In this document: in pieces, positions 33,463 to 41,752 of the stretch | How the letters are laid out: each line of letters begins with the position of its first letter | How positions within the stretch are numbered: position 1 is the first letter of the stretch | DNA from: Pontiellaceae bacterium B1224 | GTDB lineage: Bacteria; Verrucomicrobiota; Kiritimatiellia; Kiritimatiellales; Pontiellaceae | Reading direction: 5' to 3' | Length of the DNA stretch: 64,000 bases | NCBI GenBank assembly: GCA_029432815.1 | Contig: JAROBA010000004.1 | Coordinates: 62,001-126,000, forward strand | Made by a program: the position numbers and the translations under genes | The notes under the pieces: model-generated | Told to the model about the DNA's origin: nothing | What the model saw: only the letters and a program-made list of their open reading frames with translations | Database searches by the model: none

Positions 33463-34804
33463 TCCCATACTGATTCAATTTCCGGTGCAGCGTGCGCCGG
33501 CTGATGCCGAGCTTCTCAGCGGCCTTGGTGCGATTGCCTCCGGTTTTTTCCAAGGCCTGGATGACCATTCGTTTTTCCATTTCATCAACCGTCAATTCGG
33601 CATCAATCTTTACCCCATCCCCGCCGCTCGCCTGTTCACGAACCTGCGTGGGAATGTCGGTCACGTCCAGCATTTTTCCATGCGCCAGCACCACCATGCG
33701 TTCGACCAGATTCCGCAGCTCACGAATATTTCCCGGCCAACCGTAGTTCGACAGCATGTCATAGGCTTCGGGCGTAAAACCTTCGATCTGCTTAGCATTC
33801 TCTTCGTTAAAGACGGCCAGATAGTGATTCAGCAACAATAGGATGTCGTCCTGACGTTCCCGCAAGGGCGGCAGTGTGATGACCACGACGTAGAGCCGAT
33901 AGAACAGGTCTTCGCGAAAGTCGCCATCATCCACCATACCTCGCAAGTCGCGGTTCGTTGCAGCAATAAGGCGGGTATCCACATCCACCGGCGTATCGCC
34001 GCCCACCCTTTCAATCTGCCGCTCTTCCAAGGTTCGGAGAATCTTCACCTGCACCGATGCATCAATCTCAGAAATTTCATCCAGAAACAGCGATCCGCCA
34101 TCGGCCTTTTCAAACCGCCCGATCCGCCGCTCCATTGCCCCGGTAAACGCGCCCTTTTCATGACCGAACAATTCACTCTCTAATAGGTTTTGGGATAACG
34201 CCGCACAGTGTACCGCCACAAAAGGCCCTTTGGAGCGCGAGCTCAGCTGATGAATGGCTTTGGCCACGAGCTCCTTACCGGTTCCGCTTTCCCCCTGAAT
34301 CAACACGGTGGCGCGGGAATTCGCCACCTGCCTAATCGTATCGAAAACCTCCTGCATCGGAGCGGAACGGCCGATAATATTTTCCAGCCCGTATTTATCG
34401 TCGAGTTGAACCTTGAGCTGCTCGTTTTCCAATTGGATTTTTTTCGCCTTCAACAATCGTTCCAGCACCAGTTCGAGTTTATCGAGATTAATCGGCTTCG
34501 TCATAAAATCGGTGGCACCAAACTTCATGGCCTGAACAGCCAGCTCCACATCCCCATAGGCCGTGAGAATAATGACGGTGAGTTCCGGATGCTTTCCCAA
34601 TGCCCGCTGCATCAGAGCAATACCATCCATACCCGGCATTCGCACATCGCTCAATAAGACATCGATACTCTGAGTATCCAGAATCTCCAGTGCAGCCGCA
34701 CCGTTCTCCGCTGCGAATACATTATATTCCCGGCGCAGCGCCCGAACCAATCCATCGCGCGCGCTCTTTTCATCGTCAACAATTAATACCGTAGGTTTAG
34801 TCAT
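33455..34804 (-). CDS. NtrC-family sigma-54-dependent response regulator
   Basis: From ATG 34804 the protein is 449 aa. The receiver domain begins KPTVLIVDDEKSARDG, with phosphoacceptor VLLSDVRMPGMDG. The AAA+ domain has Walker A GESGTGKE, the sigma-54 contact loop GAFTGA and GGSLFLDEIS. The C-terminal Fis-type helix-turn-helix is GGNRTKAAEKLGISRRTLHRKL. The 25 residues upstream of this ATG in the same frame (N-T-Q-Y-A-I-R-N-T-Q-Y) are a translation of the 7-bp tandem repeat at 34822 and are not part of the protein. Its partner kinase is the next gene upstream, 211 bp away. Confidence 0.92.
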   Translation of the reverse strand: MTKPTVLIVDDEKSARDGLVRALRREYNVFAAENGAAALEILDTQSIDVLLSDVRMPGMDGIALMQRALGKHPELTVIILTAYGDVELAVQAMKFGATDFMTKPINLDKLELVLERLLKAKKIQLENEQLKVQLDDKYGLENIIGRSAPMQEVFDTIRQVANSRATVLIQGESGTGKELVAKAIHQLSSRSKGPFVAVHCAALSQNLLESELFGHEKGAFTGAMERRIGRFEKADGGSLFLDEISEIDASVQVKILRTLEERQIERVGGDTPVDVDTRLIAATNRDLRGMVDDGDFREDLFYRLYVVVITLPPLRERQDDILLLLNHYLAVFNEENAKQIEGFTPEAYDMLSNYGWPGNIRELRNLVERMVVLAHGKMLDVTDIPTQVREQASGGDGVKIDAELTVDEMEKRMVIQALEKTGGNRTKAAEKLGISRRTLHRKLNQYGIQ

Positions 34805-34821
34805 GGGAGTAATCCGTAGTT

Positions 34822-34856
34822 CGTATTGCGTATTGCGTATTGCGTATTGCGTATTG
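34822..34856. repeat. Five perfect tandem copies of CGTATTG
   Basis: Five 7-bp units directly upstream of the NtrC-type start. Mirrored words (CAATACG, ACGCAGTACG) lie at 34987-35017 on the other side of the gap, so the whole 211-bp spacer is bracketed by an inverted repeat family. Confidence 0.85.
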
Positions 34857-34986
34857 CTAAAATGGAACATCCTTTTCAAGAGGAGTTACAATCCTATATT
34901 TCGGAACCTCTTCCTGCAGAGTACTGCCTCGTTCTTTGGGCACATTTTTTTCAAATCAGCAACGTTCATAACATTCCCTCTCCTGA

Positions 34987-35017
34987 GCAATACGTACTAC
35001 GCAGTACGCAATACGTT
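34987..35017. repeat. Inverted partner of the CGTATTG array
   Basis: GAGCAATACGTACTACGCAGTACGCAATACG at the 3' edge of the kinase gene; words are reverse complements of the array at 34822. Confidence 0.6.
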
Positions 35018-36179
35018 AAGGAGCCTCCAAAAGATTCATCCGCGCGTCTTCTCGCGGGAAGCGCAGGGTCATTCGGGTTCCTCGGTTTGGTTCGGAATTA
35101 ATCTCAATCTCACCGCCGTGATCGCGCATGATGCGCTGAACAATCATCATGCCCAATCCGGTGCCTTCCGTTTTGGTGGTGTGATAGGGTTCGTAGATTG
35201 CGCCCAGTTGATCAGGTTCAATCCCCAAGCCGTTGTCTTCGATTACCACGCCTACATAGCGTTCGCCCAGTTGTGTTTCGATTTTAAGAATCCCGCCATC
35301 GTCCATGGCCTGCAGTGCATTTTTAATGACGTTGAAAAACACCTGTTTCACCTGCGTGTCATCCACAGCGACCGCAGGAGCATGCTCATCGAACTCGGTT
35401 TCCACTAACATACGGCGGTCGCGAATCTCATGCTGCATAACCTCCAGCGTTTCTTCGATCAGCCGATCGAGACTGTGCGGTTTTCGCTCGGGAAGCGATG
35501 GGCGCAGCGCCTTTAGAAACTGACGAATTATCGTATCCAACCGGCCAACTTCTTTCCGCGAAACATCCACCAGTTCCTTCAGTTCCTGCTTCGCCGTTTC
35601 GTCGGCAAGATAGCCGATTTCACGATCCAGCAACTGGAGATGAATATTGATTGAATTGAGCGGGTTTCCAATTTCGTGTGCGACTCCTCCTGCCAACAGA
35701 CTGAGCGCATGCAGCCGTTCTGACTCGATGGAAGATGCGGTCGATTCGCGCTCTCGGGTCACATCGCGGAAAATCACTACAGCCCCCTCTTCCTTTTCAT
35801 CGACTGCGGCCAGCGGAACCACATAAAATTCCATGAAACGATGCTGTGGATACGTGATTTCAATTTCGCGCCGAACCAGCTGACTCCACTCAGACTCATC
35901 CAGATTAAGCACCAGGTCCCAGTGAATATCTTTTAGATAGCGGCCAATTTTCACGCCCTGCGCATCGTCGAGTTTAAAACCCAGAAACTGCTCGGCCGCG
36001 CGATTGGCATAACTGATCTGAGCGGCGGGATCCAATACAATAATCCCCTCTTCCAATGCCTGGAAGATCGTTTCCATCAGCCCCTTTTCACGGGCCAGCC
36101 GCAGGAAATAGGTTTGCAGACTGCCCTTATCCAAATGGTCCAACCGATCAACAAGCTTATCAAAAAATCCCGGTTTCAT
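35016..36179 (-). CDS. NtrB-type sensor histidine kinase
   Basis: A 387-aa cytoplasmic kinase. It has an N-terminal helical region, a PAS domain (FQALEEGIIVLDPAAQISYANRAAEQFLG, about residues 40-150), HisKA with AGGVAHEIGNPLNSINIHLQLL, and a HATPase domain with N box FFNVIKNALQAMDDGG, G1 DNGLGI and G2 GTGLGMMIVQRIM. There is no membrane segment, so the signal is probably intracellular. It precedes the NtrC-type regulator on the same strand and should phosphorylate it. A palindrome copy (36051) encodes F-Q-A-L-E at the start of the PAS domain. Confidence 0.9.
   Translation of the reverse strand: MKPGFFDKLVDRLDHLDKGSLQTYFLRLAREKGLMETIFQALEEGIIVLDPAAQISYANRAAEQFLGFKLDDAQGVKIGRYLKDIHWDLVLNLDESEWSQLVRREIEITYPQHRFMEFYVVPLAAVDEKEEGAVVIFRDVTRERESTASSIESERLHALSLLAGGVAHEIGNPLNSINIHLQLLDREIGYLADETAKQELKELVDVSRKEVGRLDTIIRQFLKALRPSLPERKPHSLDRLIEETLEVMQHEIRDRRMLVETEFDEHAPAVAVDDTQVKQVFFNVIKNALQAMDDGGILKIETQLGERYVGVVIEDNGLGIEPDQLGAIYEPYHTTKTEGTGLGMMIVQRIMRDHGGEIEINSEPNRGTRMTLRFPREDARMNLLEAP
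36051..36065. repeat. TTCCAR-NSN-YTGGAA palindrome, intragenic
   Basis: TTCCAATGCCTGGAA. Coding strand first frame, F-Q-A-L-E. Confidence 0.85.
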
Positions 36180-36287
36180 GCCGAAACTGTGCCATTAAGA
36201 CGCAGTTTATGCAACCCCATTTCCAAACCCTGAAAATGCGCCAAAACGGCACTTATGGGAATAAACAACCGGGACTCTGATTTTACT

Positions 36288-36302
36288 TTCCAACCACTGG
36301 AA
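36288..36302. repeat. TTCCAR-NSN-YTGGAA palindrome, intergenic
   Basis: TTCCAACCACTGGAA in the gap between the kinase gene and hsdR; a one-mismatch copy, TTCCAAACCCTGAAA, is at 36221-36235. Confidence 0.85.
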
Positions 36303-36373
36303 AAATTATTCAGAGCAAAATAACTTCATAATTTGCCGTTGACGGATATTCCCTTCAGGACCATCTTTTGAAG

Positions 36374-38764
36374 ATGAATAAGAAAGCGCTCAGCGAACGC
36401 GACATCTGCACCAAGTTCATCACGCCCCACCTCGTGTCGGCAGGTTGGGATTTGAACACGCAAATCCGGGAAGAAGTCGGGTTTACTGATGGACGGATTT
36501 ATGTCCGGGGCAAACTCCATACACGAGGTGCTCAGAAGCGGGCGGACTACATCCTTTACTACAAACCCAATATTCCCATCGCCGTCATAGAGGCCAAAGA
36601 CAATAACCATACCGTGAACGCTGGCATTCAACAGGCACTTGGTTATGCAGATACGCTCGAAATCCCGTTCGTATTCAGCAGCAATGGTGATGCCTTCCTC
36701 TTTCACGACAAAACGGTTAAATCCGGAACCATTGAAACAGAGTTGCCATTGAATGCGTTCCCTTCTCCTGAGGAGCTCTGGGAAAAATATAAAACCTTCA
36801 AGGGAATTTCCGACGACGTCGAACCCATCGTTGCTCAGGATTATTATTCCGACGGAACGGATCGCTCGCCCCGCTACTACCAGCAAATTGCCATCAACCG
36901 CACCATCGAAGCCATCGCGCGGAACGAAGGCGATAACCGCCACCTGCTCGTCATGGCCACCGGCACCGGAAAAACCTACACCGCCTTTCAGATTATTTAC
37001 CGCCTTTGGAAAAGCGGTCGGAAAAAGCGCATCCTCTTTCTGGCGGATCGCACCGCGTTGATTGATCAGACGATTCGCGGCGACTTCCGCCATTTCAAGG
37101 AAGCCGTCACCGTCATTAAAAACAAGCAGATCGACACCGCCTACAACATTTACCTCGCGCTCTACCAGGGCCTCTCCGACAACAAGAACAGCGATTCCGA
37201 TGCCTACAAACAATTCAGCCCCGAATTTTTCGATCTGGTTGTGGTGGACGAGTGCCACCGCGGAAGCGCCCGTGAGGACAGCAAGTGGCGGGAAATCCTC
37301 GATTACTTCAAAAGCGCAACGCACATCGGCATGACCGCCACGCCGAAGGAAACCAAAGAGATATCCAGCAGCGAATACTTCGGCGACCCGCTCTACACCT
37401 ATTCCCTCAAACAGGGCATCGACGACGGATTTCTTGCTCCCTACAAAGTCGTCAAAGTTACGCTGGATGTGGATGCCGAAGGCTGGCGCCCGCCCAAAGG
37501 ATTCCTGGATAAGGAAGGCAATCCCGTCGAAGACCGCATTTATAATCGTACCGATTTCGATAAACACATCGTCATCGAAGAACGGCGGAAGCTCGTGGCG
37601 GCAAAGATCACTGAGTTTCTCAAGGGCAGCGGCCGCTTTTCCAAGACCATTGTCTTTTGTGTCGATATCGAACACGCCGAAGGCATGCGAACCGAAATGG
37701 CGAATGCCAATACCGATCTCGTAGCCATCAACAGCAAATATGTCATGCAGATCACCGGCGATAACTTAGAAGGGAAACGCCATCTGGATGCATTCACCAA
37801 CCCGTCCGAAATTTATCCCGTCGTCGCCACCACCTCCAAACTCATGACTACCGGTGTGGATGCGCAGACCTGCAAGCTGATCGTGCTCGATTCCAACATT
37901 GGCTCCATGACCGAGTTCAAACAGATCATCGGGCGCGGCACCCGCATCAATGAAGATTTTGACAAACACTATTTCACCATCATGGATTTCCGCAACGTCA
38001 CCGCCCTCTTTGCCGACAAGGCTTTCGATGGTGACCCCGTCCGCGTGAAAGAAGCCCGTCAGGACGACGACATTTCCGGTGCCGAGGACGAAACCGAAGA
38101 AGAGACGATCTTCGACGAGCTGACCGGGGAAGACCTTACTTTCCCGGAAGCGGAAACACCGGACATCACGATTGAAGAAGAACTTCCAACCTTTGGAACC
38201 CGCCGCAAGGTCAAGGTCAACGGGGTCGAAGTGCTCATCATTAAAGAGCGTGTTCAATATATGGGAGAAGACGGACGGATCATCACCGAAAGCCTGCGCG
38301 ACTACACCCGCAAAAGCGTCCGCACGGCCTATGCCTCGCTCGACACTTTTCTATCCTCCTGGCGAAACGCCGCCAAGAAACGCGCCCTCGTCGAAGAGCT
38401 GGAACAGCACGGCGTCATCTTCGCCGCATTGCAGGAAGAAATCGGTTCCGCCTTCGATCCGTTCGATCTCATCTGCCACATCGCCTACGAGCAAAAACCG
38501 CTCACCCGTAAAGAGCGCGCGGATAACGTCAAAAAGCGCGACTACTTTACCAAATACGGCGAGCTCGCCCGCAAGGTGATCGACGCCCTGCTCAACAAAT
38601 ATGCCGACGACGGCCTGCTCGATCTTGAAAACCCGGCCATCATCACCCTCGACCCCATCAAACAGCTCGGAACCGCGCCCGAAATTATCCGCGCATTCGG
38701 CGGCAAGCCTGCGTATGATGCCGCGATTCATGAACTAACCGACGAACTCTATAATGCGGTCTAA
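36374..38764 (+). CDS. hsdR: Type I restriction enzyme R subunit (EcoEI-type)
   Basis: A 796-aa motor/nuclease subunit, shorter than EcoKI HsdR and similar to the EcoEI-family length. The N-terminal nuclease has ADYILYYKPNIPIAVIEAKD, a PD-(D/E)xK core. The helicase has Walker A MATGTGKTYT, DECH box VVVDECHRG, motif III GMTATP and motif VI QIIGRGTRINE. An acidic linker (DDDISGAEDETEEET) precedes the C-terminal EcoEI-type domain. With HsdM and HsdS it would cut DNA away from unmethylated target sites. ATG 36374 is preferred over TTG 36368; no strong Shine-Dalgarno sequence is visible. The gene is followed by a 129-bp gap and then hsdM. Confidence 0.92.
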   Translation: MNKKALSERDICTKFITPHLVSAGWDLNTQIREEVGFTDGRIYVRGKLHTRGAQKRADYILYYKPNIPIAVIEAKDNNHTVNAGIQQALGYADTLEIPFVFSSNGDAFLFHDKTVKSGTIETELPLNAFPSPEELWEKYKTFKGISDDVEPIVAQDYYSDGTDRSPRYYQQIAINRTIEAIARNEGDNRHLLVMATGTGKTYTAFQIIYRLWKSGRKKRILFLADRTALIDQTIRGDFRHFKEAVTVIKNKQIDTAYNIYLALYQGLSDNKNSDSDAYKQFSPEFFDLVVVDECHRGSAREDSKWREILDYFKSATHIGMTATPKETKEISSSEYFGDPLYTYSLKQGIDDGFLAPYKVVKVTLDVDAEGWRPPKGFLDKEGNPVEDRIYNRTDFDKHIVIEERRKLVAAKITEFLKGSGRFSKTIVFCVDIEHAEGMRTEMANANTDLVAINSKYVMQITGDNLEGKRHLDAFTNPSEIYPVVATTSKLMTTGVDAQTCKLIVLDSNIGSMTEFKQIIGRGTRINEDFDKHYFTIMDFRNVTALFADKAFDGDPVRVKEARQDDDISGAEDETEEETIFDELTGEDLTFPEAETPDITIEEELPTFGTRRKVKVNGVEVLIIKERVQYMGEDGRIITESLRDYTRKSVRTAYASLDTFLSSWRNAAKKRALVEELEQHGVIFAALQEEIGSAFDPFDLICHIAYEQKPLTRKERADNVKKRDYFTKYGELARKVIDALLNKYADDGLLDLENPAIITLDPIKQLGTAPEIIRAFGGKPAYDAAIHELTDELYNAV
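38184..38198. repeat. TTCCAANSNTTGGAA palindrome (exact), intragenic
   Basis: Spacer CCT. In hsdR, second frame (L-P-T-F-G-T). Confidence 0.9.
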
Positions 38765-38839
38765 ACCATGAAGATAAACGGCATCGACAACTCAACTCTA
38801 AATGTGACCCGCCTGCCCTGCTCGCACGATCAGCTCAAA

Positions 38840-38880
38840 AGATCAAAATCCAACCCTTCATAATTCATCCTTCAACCCTC
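38840..38880. repeat. Short repeat of CATCCTT/CTTCA words between hsdR and hsdM
   Basis: CTTCATAATTCATCCTTCAACCCTCATCCTTT contains three near-copies of the word (T)CATCCTT. It lies just upstream of hsdM, which has no other obvious feature in this gap. Confidence 0.45.
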
Positions 38881-38893
38881 ATCCTTTCTGCTT

Positions 38894-40333
38894 ATGTCCA
38901 ACATTTCCTCCATTGTTAAAAACGTCCGCAACATCATGCGCAACGAAGACCAGGGCATCTCCGGCGATGCCCAGCGCCTGGAACAGCTCGGTTGGATGCT
39001 CTTCCTCAAAATCCTCGACGAAAAGGATCAGGAACTCGAATGCATCCGCGACGGATATCAATCCGTCATCCCCGAACCGCTCCGCTGGCGCAGCTGGGCC
39101 GTTGATCCCGAAGGCATCACCGGCGACGACCTGCTGCTCTTCATCGACCACCCGTCCGACGGCTTATTCGCTCAACTCAAAAACCTGAAAGCCCCGCACC
39201 ACCCGCAACGCGCCGCCCTCGTGCGCGAAGTATTCGACGGCCTCAACAACTACATGAAGTCCGGCTATGCCATGCGCAAAGTCATCAACCAGCTCAACGG
39301 CTTCGACTTCAACAACTCCGACGACCGCCACATCTTCGGCACCATCTACGAATCCATCCTCATCGAACTGCGCGATGCCGGCAACAAAGGCGAATACTAC
39401 ACCCCCCGCGCCATCACCCAGCTCATGACGCAGATGACCGATCCAACCCTTGGAAACAAGGTGCTCGATCCCGCCGCCGGAACCGGCGGCTTCCTCTCCG
39501 CCGCCATCGATCACATCCGCGACAACGGCGTCAAAACCCTCGACGACGAAGCCATTCTGCAAAAATCCATTTCCGGCTGGGAATACAAACCCGTCGCCTA
39601 CGTCCTCGGCCTCACCAATCTCATCCTCCACGGCCTCGAAGTGCCCGACTGGCACTACCGCGACAGTCTCAAAACCGAATACAACTCCATCGGCCCCAAA
39701 CAGCAGGTCGATGTCATCCTCGCCAACCCGCCCTTCGGTGCCGGCATTGCCGAAGGCGTCGAAACCAACTTTCCCGCCTCCTTCCGGTGCAAGGAATCGG
39801 CCGACCTCTTTGTCATCCTTATGCTTCAGCTGCTCAAACCCGGTGGACGCTGTGCCATCGTCCTGCCCGACGGCTGTATTACCGGCGACGGCTATAAAGA
39901 GCGCATCCGCGAAAAACTGCTGACCGACTGCAACCTGCACACCATCATTCGCCTGCCGCAGTCCACCTTTTTCCCGGCCACCGTCTCGACCAACCTGCTC
40001 TTCTTTACCAAAGGCACCCCGACCAAAGAGATCTGGTATTGGGAACACCGCCTGCCCGAAGGACAGAAAAGCTATTCCAAAACCAAAGCCATCCAGTTCG
40101 ACGAATTCGCCCCGCTCATCGCATGGTGGAACAACCGCGAAGAAAACGAAACCGCCTGGAAGGTCAACGTCAGCGATCTTAATCGCGGCTTTGATCTGGA
40201 TGTGAAGAATCCGGAGTCTTCCGTTGAAGAACACGAACATACCGTGCCCGAGTGTTTGGTAGCCTTCCGTAAATCAATGGAACGGGTTGGAAGCGCATTG
40301 GCCGCCGTCGAAAAGGAATACGCAGACAAATGA
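38894..40333 (+). CDS. hsdM: Type I restriction-modification M subunit (N6-adenine methyltransferase)
   Basis: A 479-aa protein of normal HsdM length. The N-terminal helical domain (NIMRNEDQGISGDAQRLEQLGWMLFLKILDEKD) contacts HsdS. The catalytic part has the S-adenosylmethionine motif DPAAGTGGFLSAAIDHI and the adenine motif NPPF in VILANPPFGAGIAEG, followed by GGRCAIVLPDG. It methylates adenine within the sequence chosen by HsdS. It overlaps hsdS by 4 bp (ATGA). A near-copy of the palindrome is at 39441 (D-P-T-L-G-N). The gene is GC-rich like its chromosomal surroundings. Confidence 0.94.
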   Translation: MSNISSIVKNVRNIMRNEDQGISGDAQRLEQLGWMLFLKILDEKDQELECIRDGYQSVIPEPLRWRSWAVDPEGITGDDLLLFIDHPSDGLFAQLKNLKAPHHPQRAALVREVFDGLNNYMKSGYAMRKVINQLNGFDFNNSDDRHIFGTIYESILIELRDAGNKGEYYTPRAITQLMTQMTDPTLGNKVLDPAAGTGGFLSAAIDHIRDNGVKTLDDEAILQKSISGWEYKPVAYVLGLTNLILHGLEVPDWHYRDSLKTEYNSIGPKQQVDVILANPPFGAGIAEGVETNFPASFRCKESADLFVILMLQLLKPGGRCAIVLPDGCITGDGYKERIREKLLTDCNLHTIIRLPQSTFFPATVSTNLLFFTKGTPTKEIWYWEHRLPEGQKSYSKTKAIQFDEFAPLIAWWNNREENETAWKVNVSDLNRGFDLDVKNPESSVEEHEHTVPECLVAFRKSMERVGSALAAVEKEYADK

Positions 40334-41712
40334 AGCGTATCAGCGACATTATCACGCGGAACAAAACAGCGGTAACGGTCGAAGACGGCACGATCTACAA
40401 GCAGGTTACCATTCGCACCAACTACAAAGGCGTAACCCTTCGCGGCACGAAGGAAGGCTCAACCATCGGCACCAAGAACCAGTTTTCCGTTTCCGGCGGG
40501 CAATTTATCCTCAGTCGCATCGATGCCCGCAACGGTGCGTTCGGCATCATTCCGGATGAGCTCGAGGGCGCAATCATTACCAACGACTTCCTCGCCTTCG
40601 ACATCAATGAAGACGAGGTGGAACGGGAATTCTTCAATGTCTTTCTTCAATCTCCCATCTTTCTTGAAGCCTGCATCAAAGCCAGCCGGGGCAACACCAA
40701 CCGCAAACGGGTCAACGAAAAGTTCTTTCTGAATTACGAGATCAACCTTCCGCCGCTCGCCGAACAGCACCAGCTCATCAAAAAAATCAACACGGCACGG
40801 GCGCACCTCTCAATCGCCCAGCACGAAATCGCGCATCAGGAAGCGTTGCTGGGCAAACTCAAACAGGCGATTTTACAGGAGGCGATTCAGGGCAAGCTGA
40901 CGGAAGACTGGCGCGCCACCCACCCCGACACCGAACCCGCCGCCGAACTGCTCAAACGCATCCAAAAAGAAAAAGCCCAACTCATCGCCGATAAAAAACT
41001 CCGCAAAGAAAAACCCCTCCCAAAAATCACCCCCGAAGAAATCCCTTTCGATATTCCTGAGAACTGGGAGTGGTGCAGATTTGGTACATATGCGCTATTT
41101 GAGAGAGGTAAATTTTCAGCAAGACCACGAGGTGATAAACGGTTTTTCGGTGGCCCGTATCCATTCATTCAAATAGGCAGTCTCGACAAACACGGTTCTG
41201 TGATTACATCTTCGCCCCAAACACTCAATGAAGAGGGCCTGGCAGTGAGTAAAATATTTGAGGCCGGAACAATAGCCATTGCAATTGTAGGTGGAACAAT
41301 TGGCAACCTCGGGGTTCTGGGCAAAAATATGTGCTTCACAGACAGCGTAGTTGGAGTAAGACCAACCGGACTAACGAACCAAGATTTTATTCTACAGATG
41401 CTTCGTAGCAAACAATCCGAGATTCAATTTGCTGCTTACCAACGGTCGGGACAGCCAAACATTAGTCTTCCAAATTTGACAGATCTTTTAATCCCCCTCC
41501 CGCCTTTGACGGAGCAGGCGGCGATTGTGGAGCGGGTGGAGGCGCTGATGGAAACCTGCCGCGCGCTGGAAAAAGAAATCGACCACTCCCGCACGCACGC
41601 CGCCCACCTCCTCCAGGCCGTCCTCAAAGAAGCCTTCGCCTCCACTTCACCGCAGAAAAATCTCGTCAGAGCTGAAGAGACTCGCATTATTCGAGAGGCT
41701 TTGAAAAAGTAG
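40330..41712 (+). CDS. hsdS: Type I restriction-modification S (specificity) subunit
   Basis: A 460-aa protein with two target-recognition domains separated by conserved helices. The first half ends LPPLAEQHQLIKKINTARAHL then LLGKLKQAILQEAIQGKLTEDW; the second ends [29 protein letters not shown]. It sets the DNA sequence recognised by both methylation and restriction. The second recognition domain (about 41080-41480) is visibly more AT-rich than the rest of the gene, which fits exchange of recognition domains by recombination. The last about 30 codons are duplicated 3.0 kb downstream (44562-44646). Confidence 0.93.
   Translation: MKRISDIITRNKTAVTVEDGTIYKQVTIRTNYKGVTLRGTKEGSTIGTKNQFSVSGGQFILSRIDARNGAFGIIPDELEGAIITNDFLAFDINEDEVEREFFNVFLQSPIFLEACIKASRGNTNRKRVNEKFFLNYEINLPPLAEQHQLIKKINTARAHLSIAQHEIAHQEALLGKLKQAILQEAIQGKLTEDWRATHPDTEPAAELLKRIQKEKAQLIADKKLRKEKPLPKITPEEIPFDIPENWEWCRFGTYALFERGKFSARPRGDKRFFGGPYPFIQIGSLDKHGSVITSSPQTLNEEGLAVSKIFEAGTIAIAIVGGTIGNLGVLGKNMCFTDSVVGVRPTGLTNQDFILQMLRSKQSEIQFAAYQRSGQPNISLPNLTDLLIPLPPLTEQAAIVERVEALMETCRALEKEIDHSRTHAAHLLQAVLKEAFASTSPQKNLVRAEETRIIREALKK
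41556..41640 (+). repeat. Left copy of an 85-bp direct repeat (hsdS 3' end)
   Basis: Homologous to 44562-44646. The last 45 bases (41596-41640) are identical to 44602-44646; the first 40 differ at scattered positions. It encodes the C-terminal coiled segment of HsdS (R-A-L-E-K-E-I-D ... [11 protein letters not shown]). Confidence 0.93.
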
Positions 41713-41752
41713 TCACAAAGGAATTTGAAACCAGAGCAGATGGAGTTCCATT

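Noticed and set aside
34822-34856. Possible CRISPR array
   Set aside because: The units are 7 bp and contiguous with no spacers. No Cas genes are present.
36326-37675. A 449-aa open frame on the minus strand opposite hsdR
   Set aside because: It lies fully antisense to a gene with clear helicase motifs, starts inside it and has no recognisable motif; GC-rich codons on the true strand create open shadows.
39164-40240. A 358-aa open frame on the minus strand opposite hsdM
   Set aside because: Antisense shadow of hsdM with extreme Gly/Val/Asp/Phe bias and no family motif.
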